A DNA stretch of 64,000 bases. It comes from CAZYXZ01 sp964651395 (GTDB lineage Bacteria; Actinomycetota; Actinomycetes; BP-191). Under the pieces are notes generated by a model that saw only the letters and a program-made list of their open reading frames with translations, had not been told where the DNA came from and searched no databases. Positions 25,101-33,056 of this stretch are shown here, in pieces. Position numbers and translations under genes: made by a program. Location: NCBI GenBank assembly GCA_964651395.1, contig CAZYXZ010000001.1, positions 68,785 to 132,784 on the forward strand. Reading direction: 5' to 3'. The first letter of the stretch is position 1; every line of letters starts with the position of its first letter.

Positions 25101-27892
25101 CAGTCCTCGGCTGGGACATCACCGGACAGACCCTGCTGATCGGCGCGACCTCGGGTCTCGCCTACGCGATCCTCGCCGCCGGACTGGTGCTGATCTACCG
25201 CGCGACGAAGGTCATCAACTTCGCGCACGGCGAGATCGGCGCGTTCTGCGCTGCCCTGCTCGCCATCCTCGTCCTGGACCACGACTGGAACTTCTTCCTC
25301 GCCCTGGCCACCGTCCTCCTCGCCGGCGCGGTCGTCGGGGCCATTGTCGAGCTGCTCATCGTGCGCCGACTGTCCCGGGCACCTCGCCTCGCGCTGCTGG
25401 TCGCCACGATCGGCATCGCCCAGCTGATGTTCGTCTGCCAGCTGCTGCTGCCCGGCGTGGACAACGTGGCGCCCTACCCGTCTCCGGTCGGGCGCAGCAT
25501 CGACGTCGGCGGGCTCGTGCTGCGCAGCCCACACTTCATGGTCATCGCCTTCGTGCCGGCGACCATCGCCGGACTCGCCGTCTTCCTCAACCGCACCCCC
25601 TACGGGATCGCGATCCGGGCAGCCGCGGAGAACCCCGACCGGGCCGAGCTGTCCGGCATCAGCACGAAGCGCATGTCGACGCTGGTCTGGGTGCTCGCCG
25701 CCGTACTCGCGGTGCTCACGGCTGTGCTCGTCAACCCGCTGCGCGGCACGATCGTGGGGTTGCCCGCGGCGGCACTGGGCCCGTCGCTGCTGCTGCGCGC
25801 ACTCGCCGCTGCGCTGGTCGGCCGGATGACGAGCCTGCCGCTCGCCTTGCTCGGGGGAGTGGGGATCGGGATCGGCGAAGCCGTCGTCTTCTCCAACTCC
25901 GGCACACCGGGGCTCGCCGATGCCTTGCTGTTCCTCCTCGTCCTGACGTTAGTACTGCTCCAGCGCACGGAGATGGGCAAGGCCGCACTGCCGACCGCGT
26001 CCGTCGCGCGTCCAGTCCCGAGCCAGCTCCGCTCGGTGTGGTGGGTGCGACGGATGGTCCCGCTCACCTGCCTCTTCGGCCTTGCCCTCGCTCTGGTCCT
26101 GCCGCTGCTGCTGTCCGCGCCGTCGCAGACGTTCGCGCTGTCGCGGATGCTGCTGTTCGCGATGGTGGGGCTCTCGGTGACGGTGCTGACCGGCTGGGCC
26201 GGGCAACTCTCCTTGGGTCAGTTCGCCTTCGCCGGTCTCGGCGCGTACGTGACCGCTGGGCTCACTGGACGCGGCGTGCCGTTCCTCACCGCCGTCGCCT
26301 ATGCCGCAGTCGCCGGGGTCATTGCCGCCCTGCTCATCGGCTTCCCCGCGCTTCGGGTCCGCGGCCTGTTCCTCGCTGCCACCACGCTCGGGTTCGCGGT
26401 CGCCGCGCGATCGTGGCTGTTCGAAGCGGACGTCTTCCTCGGTCAGGAGACCGTCGCGTTCATGCCGCGCAGCTCCGTGTTCGGTGTGGACCTGACCTCG
26501 CAGCGCGCCTACTACTACCTCTGCCTCATTGCTCTCGTGATGTCCCTCTACCTGGTTGCCCGTCTGCGCTCGTCCGGAGTGGGCCGCACCATCATCGCGA
26601 CCAAGGACAACGAGGCGGCCGCCTCCAGCTTCGCGGTCTCTCCGGCTGCCGCGAAGCTGTCGGCGTTCGCCGTCGCCGGCGGTCTCGCGGCACTCGCCGG
26701 CGGGCTACTCGCGGGGCTCTACGTGCAGTTCGACCCGGCGACGTTCGGCCCGGAGAAGTCGCTGCAGATCGTCGCGATGGTCGTCATCGGCGGACTCGGC
26801 TCGGTCGCCGGCGCTGTCCTCGGCGCGGTGTACGTGGTCGGGATGCCGGCCGCGCTCGGCGCCTCCGACACCGTCGCGCTGCTGACCAGCGGCATGGGTC
26901 TGCTGCTGCTGCTGCTCTACCTGCCCAGCGGGCTGGCCGGAGGCCTGATCTCCGCCCGCGACGCGCTACTTCGCTGGGCGGCCGCGCGGATGCCCGCGGC
27001 CGAGACGGACAGCGCACCCGCGGCGCTGCCCCGGGTGCGAGTCGCCCCCCGGCAGGCTGAAGCTCTGGATGATGACCTGCCGGTGCTGGTCGCCGAAGAC
27101 GTGGTGGTGCGCTTCGGCGGACTCGACGTGCTCTCAAACGTCAGCCTGCACGCGGGGCGAGGCGAGATCGTCGGGCTGATCGGCACCAACGGCGCCGGCA
27201 AGTCCACGCTGATGAACGTGATCAGCGGCCTCGTCCGACCAGCCGCCGGTCGGGTGCGGATCTTCGGCCACGACGTCACCGACTGGGCACCGCACCAGCG
27301 CGCGCTGCTCGACATGGGACGGGTGTTCCAGGACGCACGGCTCTTCGACGCGCTGACCGTGACCGAGACCGTTCAGGTCGCCCTCGAGGCGCACGAGCGC
27401 AGCGAACTCGTCCCGAGCCTGCTCGGCCTGCCCCCCTCACTGCGCGCCGAGCGAACCAAACGCGCGCACGCCGCCGAGGCGATCGCCTTCCTCGGCCTCA
27501 CCCGCTACGCCGACGCCTACGTCAGCGAGCTCTCAACGGGAACACGACGCATCGTCGAACTGTGCTGCCTGCTGGCGCAGGACGCGCAGCTGTTGCTGCT
27601 CGACGAACCGACCGCCGGGGTAGCGCAACGCGAAGCTGAAGCCTTCGCACCGTTGCTGATGCGCATCCGGCAGGAACTCGACGCCACCATCCTGCTTATC
27701 GAGCACGACATCCCACTGGTCATGTCGGTCAGCGACCGGGTCGCCTGCCTATTTGGCGGTCATGTCATCGCCGACGGGCTCCCGGACGAGGTGCGAGCAG
27801 CGCCTGAGGTCGTCGCCGCCTACTTGGGGACCGACCAGCGCGCCATCGCCCGCAGCGGCACCGTCGCCGCAGCACTCGGCGGCGCGCGGTGA
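25097..27892 (+). CDS. LivH-LivM-LivG fusion: both permeases and one ATPase of an ABC importer
   Basis: The 931-residue protein carries, in order, a LivH permease (residues 1-290, with ATKVINFAHGEIGAF), a LivM permease (330-615, with GWAGQLSLGQFAFAGLGAY), and a LivG ATPase (660-925, with Walker A GTNGAGKST near 695, LSTGTRRIVELCCLLA as the signature and LLLDEPTAGVA as Walker B). The signature is atypical because LSGGQ is replaced by LSTGT. With the upstream LivF-type domain and the tethered binding protein, this makes a complete importer from three polypeptides. It overlaps both neighbours by ATGA/GTGA. Confidence 0.9.
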   Translation: MTVLGWDITGQTLLIGATSGLAYAILAAGLVLIYRATKVINFAHGEIGAFCAALLAILVLDHDWNFFLALATVLLAGAVVGAIVELLIVRRLSRAPRLALLVATIGIAQLMFVCQLLLPGVDNVAPYPSPVGRSIDVGGLVLRSPHFMVIAFVPATIAGLAVFLNRTPYGIAIRAAAENPDRAELSGISTKRMSTLVWVLAAVLAVLTAVLVNPLRGTIVGLPAAALGPSLLLRALAAALVGRMTSLPLALLGGVGIGIGEAVVFSNSGTPGLADALLFLLVLTLVLLQRTEMGKAALPTASVARPVPSQLRSVWWVRRMVPLTCLFGLALALVLPLLLSAPSQTFALSRMLLFAMVGLSVTVLTGWAGQLSLGQFAFAGLGAYVTAGLTGRGVPFLTAVAYAAVAGVIAALLIGFPALRVRGLFLAATTLGFAVAARSWLFEADVFLGQETVAFMPRSSVFGVDLTSQRAYYYLCLIALVMSLYLVARLRSSGVGRTIIATKDNEAAASSFAVSPAAAKLSAFAVAGGLAALAGGLLAGLYVQFDPATFGPEKSLQIVAMVVIGGLGSVAGAVLGAVYVVGMPAALGASDTVALLTSGMGLLLLLLYLPSGLAGGLISARDALLRWAAARMPAAETDSAPAALPRVRVAPRQAEALDDDLPVLVAEDVVVRFGGLDVLSNVSLHAGRGEIVGLIGTNGAGKSTLMNVISGLVRPAAGRVRIFGHDVTDWAPHQRALLDMGRVFQDARLFDALTVTETVQVALEAHERSELVPSLLGLPPSLRAERTKRAHAAEAIAFLGLTRYADAYVSELSTGTRRIVELCCLLAQDAQLLLLDEPTAGVAQREAEAFAPLLMRIRQELDATILLIEHDIPLVMSVSDRVACLFGGHVIADGLPDEVRAAPEVVAAYLGTDQRAIARSGTVAAALGGAR

Positions 27893-29148
27893 GCGCCGTA
27901 GCGAGCCCGCGAAGGAGCCCGGTGGCCTCGGCGGCGCGAGTATTCGGCTGGAGCGAGGGCCAGATCTGGACCGTGGCGATCGGACTGACCCTCGCCTTCG
28001 CGTTGGCCGTATCCAGCATCCCAGCGGCCCTACGCGCGATCCCCGCGATCGCGAATCGCACCGCGGCGCCCGCACCGATGATCCCGGACCAGCCAGGACC
28101 TGCCGCGGCGAGTGATGCACCCGACCCCCAGCCGCCCGTGCCCGATCCGGACCACGGCTCCCCGCCGCCCGCGCCGGAGCTCGACGACGAGCCGCCATTT
28201 GGACGGCCGAGCGTCGCGATGCCGCCTTCGCTCGCCCCGGGTGCGGTGCGGAGCTTCTCCCGGCTCCCGGCAGACACCGGGCCTGGCGGTCTGACCGTTG
28301 CCGGGGCAGGGCGGGTATTCGGCTCGACCGACGCGCCCGGCGGCGACCGGGCAGCGTCCACGGTCCTGGCCTGGGATGCGTTCGGCAGCGTAAGCGAGAA
28401 GCTCACAGTTCCCGGTCAGCCTCCCGACCGTGCCCGCGGCATCACCGCCCTCGACACCGGCGGCGACGGCACGCTCGTCGCCGTGGACGCCGCGACGCAG
28501 CGCGTCCTGCGCCATAAGGGTGCGGCCAGCTGGACGCCGATCGCGACAGTCCCCGACGTCGCGCCGTGCCTGCTCGCGATCAGCCCGCCCTGCCAGCCGG
28601 GCGCGTTCGACACCACGCCGCTGCTGCGCGGCCTCGTCGTCGACCAGGCCGGCACGGCGTACGTCAGCGACGCCGGCCAGGGCATCATCTGGCGGGTCCG
28701 CAACGGCGCCCCGATCGAGGTCTGGTGGTCGGGGGCGGAAGCCGCGGGGGCGGACGGCCTGGCCGGGCTCGCGTTGGACGGCCACGGCCACCTGCTGGCC
28801 GTTGTGACCAGACGTGCGGCAGTGCCCGACGACGGGATGGGTGCGTTGCTGCGGATCGCCCGCGACGCAACTGGCGCGGCGGGCGCGAGCTCGACAGTGG
28901 TGACGTTCCCGGCCGGGGAGGAACCCGTCGACGTCGAGGTCGCCGCCAGCGGGAGCGTCTACCTTGCGCTGCGCGGCGCCCAGGCGGTCGTGGGGCTCGA
29001 CCATGCCGGCGTCGAACGGCTGCGCATCACCGATGGCCTTTTGCGCCGGCCGACGGCCCTGGCACTGGGCCCGCAGCGGCTCTACGTGACGTCGAGCACA
29101 CCCGTGGGCGTGCTCCAGGTCGGTACCACCGATCGGCCGCTGCGGTGA
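27889..29148 (+). CDS. membrane-anchored NHL/SMP-30-like beta-propeller protein
   Basis: The 419-residue protein has one membrane segment (residues 27-50), a proline-rich linker (60-110), then repeated beta-propeller blades: GLTVAGAGRVFGSTD, GDGTLVAVDAATQRVLRH, GLVVDQAGTAYVSDAGQGIIWRV and GLALDGHGHLLAVV. These fit an NHL/SMP-30-type propeller facing outward. It may be a lactonase or a solute-binding companion to the importer with which it is co-transcribed (GTGA overlap). No catalytic metal site is certain. Confidence 0.65.
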   Translation: MSAVASPRRSPVASAARVFGWSEGQIWTVAIGLTLAFALAVSSIPAALRAIPAIANRTAAPAPMIPDQPGPAAASDAPDPQPPVPDPDHGSPPPAPELDDEPPFGRPSVAMPPSLAPGAVRSFSRLPADTGPGGLTVAGAGRVFGSTDAPGGDRAASTVLAWDAFGSVSEKLTVPGQPPDRARGITALDTGGDGTLVAVDAATQRVLRHKGAASWTPIATVPDVAPCLLAISPPCQPGAFDTTPLLRGLVVDQAGTAYVSDAGQGIIWRVRNGAPIEVWWSGAEAAGADGLAGLALDGHGHLLAVVTRRAAVPDDGMGALLRIARDATGAAGASSTVVTFPAGEEPVDVEVAASGSVYLALRGAQAVVGLDHAGVERLRITDGLLRRPTALALGPQRLYVTSSTPVGVLQVGTTDRPLR

Positions 29149-30398
29149 TGGAACGCGTGCAGTCGGCGCCGGACCCATTCGCCCCAGCGCAGCTCGGTCC
29201 GGTCACGCTGCGCAACCGCATCATCAAGGCCGCGACCTACGAGGGCCTGAGTCGCCGCGGACAGGTGACACGGGAGCTGATCGATTTCCACCGGGCACCC
29301 GCAGCCGGGGGCGTCGGCATGACCACCGTCGCGTACTGCGCGGTCAGCAAGGACGGGCGCACCGACCGCAACCAGATCATCTGGGCCGATGAAGCTCTCG
29401 GCGGGCTGCGCATGCTCACCGACGCGGTGCATCAGGAAGGCGCGGCCATCTCGGCGCAGATCGGCCATGGCGGCCCGGTGGCCGAGGCCAGGTCGAACGG
29501 GTCGCCCGCACTCGCCCCGTCCTGGCGGTTCAATACGACGGCGCTGAACCGGTCCCGCGCAGCCACCCGCGAGGATCTCGACCGCATCGTCGCCGCTCAT
29601 GGGGCAGCCGCGCACCGCGCGATGTCGGTGGGTTTCGACGCGGTCGAGATCCACCTCGGCCACAACTATCTGGCCAGCGCGTTCCTCAGCCCGCGGCTGA
29701 ACCGGCGCCGCGACGACTACGGCGGCAGCCTGGTCAACCGCGCGCGGCTGGCCCGTGACATCACGCGCGTTGTCCACGACGCAGTCGGCGGGCGTATCGC
29801 CGTTCTTGCCAAGCTGAACATGGACGACGGTGTCCGGGGCGGGTTCGGCATGGAGGAATGCATCCAGGTTGCCCAATGGTTCGAACGTGACGGCACCGTT
29901 GACGCGTTGGAGCTCACCGCCGGCAGCTCATTGCTGAACCCGATGTACTTGTTCCGCGGCGACGCCCCGTTGCGCGATTTCGCCGCGGTGATGCCGCAGC
30001 CGATCCGCCTGGGAGTGCACCTGTTCGGGCGGCGGATCCTGCGCAGCTATCCCTACGAGGACGCCTACCTGCTCGACATGGCACGGCAGGTCCGTGCGGC
30101 GGTGCGGCTTCCCTTGATCCTCCTCGGCGGAATCACCTCGAGAGATGTCGTCGAGAAGGCGATCGGCGACGGCTTCCAGTTCGTTGCGATGGCCCGCGCG
30201 CTGCTGCGCCAACCGGACCTGGTCGCGCGCATGCAGGACCACCCGTCGACCAAGTCGAACTGCATCCACTGCAACCGCTGCATGCCGACCAACTACACCG
30301 GCTCGCGCTGCGTTCTCGACTCGCCGGACAGCCCGCGCAGCGCCGATTGGGCGAGTGGCGGCAGCATCGTTGTGCAGCCTGGAGAGCAACGTGCGTAA
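29148..30398 (+). CDS. old yellow enzyme-type NADH:flavin oxidoreductase
   Basis: The 416-residue FMN barrel has the family motifs LRNRIIKAATYEGLS near 20, QIGHGG near 105, FDAVEIHLGHNYLASAFLSPRLNRRRDDYGGS near 165-195 and FVAMARALLRQPDL near 350. The C-terminus keeps CIHCNRCM near 372, so an iron-sulfur cluster may be present as in the 2,4-dienoyl-CoA reductase subgroup, although the extra flavin domain of that group is missing. It likely reduces an activated double bond of a pathway intermediate. ATG 29148 overlaps the preceding stop. Confidence 0.85.
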   Translation: MERVQSAPDPFAPAQLGPVTLRNRIIKAATYEGLSRRGQVTRELIDFHRAPAAGGVGMTTVAYCAVSKDGRTDRNQIIWADEALGGLRMLTDAVHQEGAAISAQIGHGGPVAEARSNGSPALAPSWRFNTTALNRSRAATREDLDRIVAAHGAAAHRAMSVGFDAVEIHLGHNYLASAFLSPRLNRRRDDYGGSLVNRARLARDITRVVHDAVGGRIAVLAKLNMDDGVRGGFGMEECIQVAQWFERDGTVDALELTAGSSLLNPMYLFRGDAPLRDFAAVMPQPIRLGVHLFGRRILRSYPYEDAYLLDMARQVRAAVRLPLILLGGITSRDVVEKAIGDGFQFVAMARALLRQPDLVARMQDHPSTKSNCIHCNRCMPTNYTGSRCVLDSPDSPRSADWASGGSIVVQPGEQRA

Positions 30399-32160
30399 CC
30401 GTCTTACCCTCACTGTCGGCGTCGCCGTGGCTGTCGCCGCAGTTGCCCTTCCGGGGAGTGCGGCCGGCCAGCAAGCCCCGTGGACGCCACGGCCCGCGAC
30501 GTACGGGGTGGTCTCCGTCAACGACCTGCCGATCACCATGAGCGACGGCGTCGTGCTCTCGGCGAACATCTTCTTCCCGGCACGCCCGGACGGAACGCGC
30601 GCACCCGGCCGGTTCCCGACGCTGCTCGTCCAAACGCCCTACAACAAGGACACACAGGACCCACACAGCGACTACCTCGTCCAGCGGGGCTACGTCGACG
30701 TCATCGTCGACGTCCGCGGCGCAGGCAGCTCCGGCGGCACATTCGACAGCTGGGGGACACGCCAGCAGCTGGACAGCAAGGAACTCGTCGCGTGGGCCGC
30801 CGCGCAGCCGTGGTCGACCGGGTCGGTGGGCCTGCACGGGGAGTCCTGGTACGGCATCAACCAGCTGCTGACCGCGGCGCAGCAGCCGCCCGCGCTCAAA
30901 GCGATCTTCCCTGTCGTGCCGACGGGCGACAACTACCGCAGCGTGCTCCCCGGCGGCTACCTGACGAGCCTGTTCGTCTTCGACCTCCTCGTCCCGTTGG
31001 AAGCCTCCACACCACCCGGCTACACCACCAGCGACCCGGGGCGGGCCGTCGAGACCCTCGGCACCCGGCCGGCGAGCATCAACAACGCGAACACCTACAA
31101 CGTCACGACCCTCATGGGTGGGTCCGGTGCGTTCGACGGCCCGTACTACCGGGCCAGTTCACCCTTGTGGCTCGTCGACCGGATCAAGACCCCGACCTTC
31201 CTGGTCGGCGGCTGGTTCGACGCGCTCAGCCAGCGCGACGCACCGCTGCTGCTCCAAGAGCTGCGCAAGCGGCGCGTGCCCGCGAAGCTACTGATGGGGC
31301 CCTGGTACCACACGACCCCTGGCCAGGGCCTGCCCGCTGACGGGGTGCCGAGCCTGGACGAGTTGCAGGTGCGCTGGTTCGACCGCCACGTACGGGGCGT
31401 CCGTGACGCCGGCTTGGACCGGATGCCGCCGGTGACCTACCACCGCCTCGGTGAAGGGCGCTTCCACACGGCGAGCACGTGGCCGGTCCCCGGGATCCGC
31501 TACCAACGGCTGTTCCTGAGCGAGGCGGGTGCCCTCAGTGCTGCCGGTGGCAGCGGCGCCCCCGACCTCCTCCCATGGCAGCCGGCCTCCGGTGTGTGCA
31601 CCCGCTCGACCTACATCGGCACCTTCGGACTCGCCCCGTCCACGCCGTGCGACTCGGACAACTCACTCAACGACCGGACCGGACTCACCTACGACCTGCC
31701 GGTCACCAAGGCGTTGGACCTCACCGGGCCGATGAGCGCGCACCTCTACGTCTCCACCAGCTCCACCGACGCGTTCCTCACCCTGCACGTCGAGGACGTC
31801 GACCCGGCAACCGGACAGGCGCAGGAGATCACCTCCGGCTGGGACACGCTGTCCTTCCGCCGGCTGGACCCGCGACACACCACCAGGCTCGGCAGTGCGG
31901 GGCTGCTGCCCTTCCACCCGTACACGAAATCGTCGGTCGAGAAGATCACGCCCGACACGGTGTACGACTGGTGGATCGAGATCCGACCCGCTGCCGCCCG
32001 GATCCCCGCCGGTCACGTGCTGCGACTCTCGCTGCAGCCCGCCGACGCGGTCCGGTTCCTGCCGACCGCGCCGGCGCTTGCTGCGTCCGTCGGCTCGGTC
32101 CTCAGCGTCTACCACGACGCCGCGCACCCGTCGATGCTGGTCATCCCCACGACGCGCTGA
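30391..32160 (+). CDS. secreted CocE/NonD family hydrolase
   Basis: The GTG at 30391 follows GGAGAG and overlaps the previous gene. A signal peptide covers residues 1-26 (AAVALPGSAAG before the likely cut). The alpha/beta-hydrolase domain has the nucleophile in GLHGESWYG (S152) and the oxyanion region PYNKDT; a C-terminal jelly-roll domain (from about 390) is typical of CocE and X-Pro dipeptidyl peptidases. Its 589 residues match the family. It probably cleaves an ester or amide outside the cell to release the molecule that the importer takes up. Confidence 0.88.
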   Translation: MRNRLTLTVGVAVAVAAVALPGSAAGQQAPWTPRPATYGVVSVNDLPITMSDGVVLSANIFFPARPDGTRAPGRFPTLLVQTPYNKDTQDPHSDYLVQRGYVDVIVDVRGAGSSGGTFDSWGTRQQLDSKELVAWAAAQPWSTGSVGLHGESWYGINQLLTAAQQPPALKAIFPVVPTGDNYRSVLPGGYLTSLFVFDLLVPLEASTPPGYTTSDPGRAVETLGTRPASINNANTYNVTTLMGGSGAFDGPYYRASSPLWLVDRIKTPTFLVGGWFDALSQRDAPLLLQELRKRRVPAKLLMGPWYHTTPGQGLPADGVPSLDELQVRWFDRHVRGVRDAGLDRMPPVTYHRLGEGRFHTASTWPVPGIRYQRLFLSEAGALSAAGGSGAPDLLPWQPASGVCTRSTYIGTFGLAPSTPCDSDNSLNDRTGLTYDLPVTKALDLTGPMSAHLYVSTSSTDAFLTLHVEDVDPATGQAQEITSGWDTLSFRRLDPRHTTRLGSAGLLPFHPYTKSSVEKITPDTVYDWWIEIRPAAARIPAGHVLRLSLQPADAVRFLPTAPALAASVGSVLSVYHDAAHPSMLVIPTTR

Positions 32161-32181
32161 CGGACCAGCCGCCGCAGCGGT

Positions 32182-32979
32182 CTAGCTCGCAGGCTCCCAG
32201 ACGGCGGGCCAATCGTCGGGCCTCAGGATGGCCTCAGTGCCGCCGTCGCAGACGAGGAACGACCCGCAGAAAAACCGACCCGTGTCGCCGAGCAGGAACG
32301 CGGTCAGTGCAGCGATCTCTTCGACGCTGCCACCACGGCCGAGCGGGAGCGGGAAGGCGTCGATGAACCGACCCAGCACCGGATCACGGCGGGTCTCCTC
32401 GACGAACGGCGTCTCGACGAGCCCGGGCGCGATCGTGTTCAGCCGCACCCCAGACCCCGCCCAGTCCGCAGTCGGGGCCATGCGCCGCACCCACCGCGCT
32501 AGGGCGGCCTTCGTCGCCGGGTAGGCGTTGACGGAATCTGCGATGTCGGCGAGCTCGCGGGCCTTGACCTCGTCACCCTGCAGGCACGCCTCGACCAACT
32601 CCGAGCTCCATCCCGGCTGGCACGTCGCGCTGTTGGAGCTCACCGCAACCGCGCTTGAGGAGCCGGCGGCCGCGAGCATTGGGCGCAACGCTTCGAACAG
32701 TTCGACCGAACCGAAGTAGTTCAACGAGACCAGCAGACTGGCCGGCCGCCCGGTCGCGCCACCGACCCCCGCGAAGAGCGCCGCGCCGTCCAGCCGCCCG
32801 CCCGACAGCGCCGCGATGTGCGAGGTCGCATCCCGCCGGCCGTCAGCAGTAGAGAGGTCGGCGACCACTTCCGCATCGCGCAGGTCGATGCCGATCACGT
32901 CATGCCCAGCGGCACGCAGCAGGTGAGTCGTCGCCGCACCCATGCCCGACGCGGACCCGGAGATGACGTAGGCGCCCAT
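32182..32979 (-). CDS. short-chain dehydrogenase/reductase
   Basis: The 265-residue enzyme has the NAD(P)-binding motif GSASGMG at 8-14, an acidic residue after the second strand (IDLRD, favouring NAD), and the catalytic Y153-x3-K157 in YPATKAAL. The segment resembles 3-alpha-hydroxysteroid dehydrogenase/carbonyl reductases in its short spacing and in NTIAPGLVETP. It would oxidise an alcohol intermediate. The operator at 32992 lies 12 bases upstream of the start, between this gene and the divergent hydrolase. Confidence 0.88.
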   Translation of the reverse strand: MGAYVISGSASGMGAATTHLLRAAGHDVIGIDLRDAEVVADLSTADGRRDATSHIAALSGGRLDGAALFAGVGGATGRPASLLVSLNYFGSVELFEALRPMLAAAGSSSAVAVSSNSATCQPGWSSELVEACLQGDEVKARELADIADSVNAYPATKAALARWVRRMAPTADWAGSGVRLNTIAPGLVETPFVEETRRDPVLGRFIDAFPLPLGRGGSVEEIAALTAFLLGDTGRFFCGSFLVCDGGTEAILRPDDWPAVWEPAS

Positions 32980-32991
32980 ACGAGTGGAAGA

Positions 32992-33015
32992 TATCGGGAG
33001 GAGTTCCCTCCGTAA
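32992..33015. promoter_or_regulatory. regulon operator, site 3 (10-4-10 palindrome)
   Basis: TATCGGGAGG-N4-CCCTCCGTAA lies between the divergent SDR and secreted hydrolase genes. The right half is identical to that of site 4 (37953). Confidence 0.65.
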
Positions 33016-33056
33016 AGACGAAGCAAGTCTGTTGAAGCAGCCGCGAGCCTTCGCAG

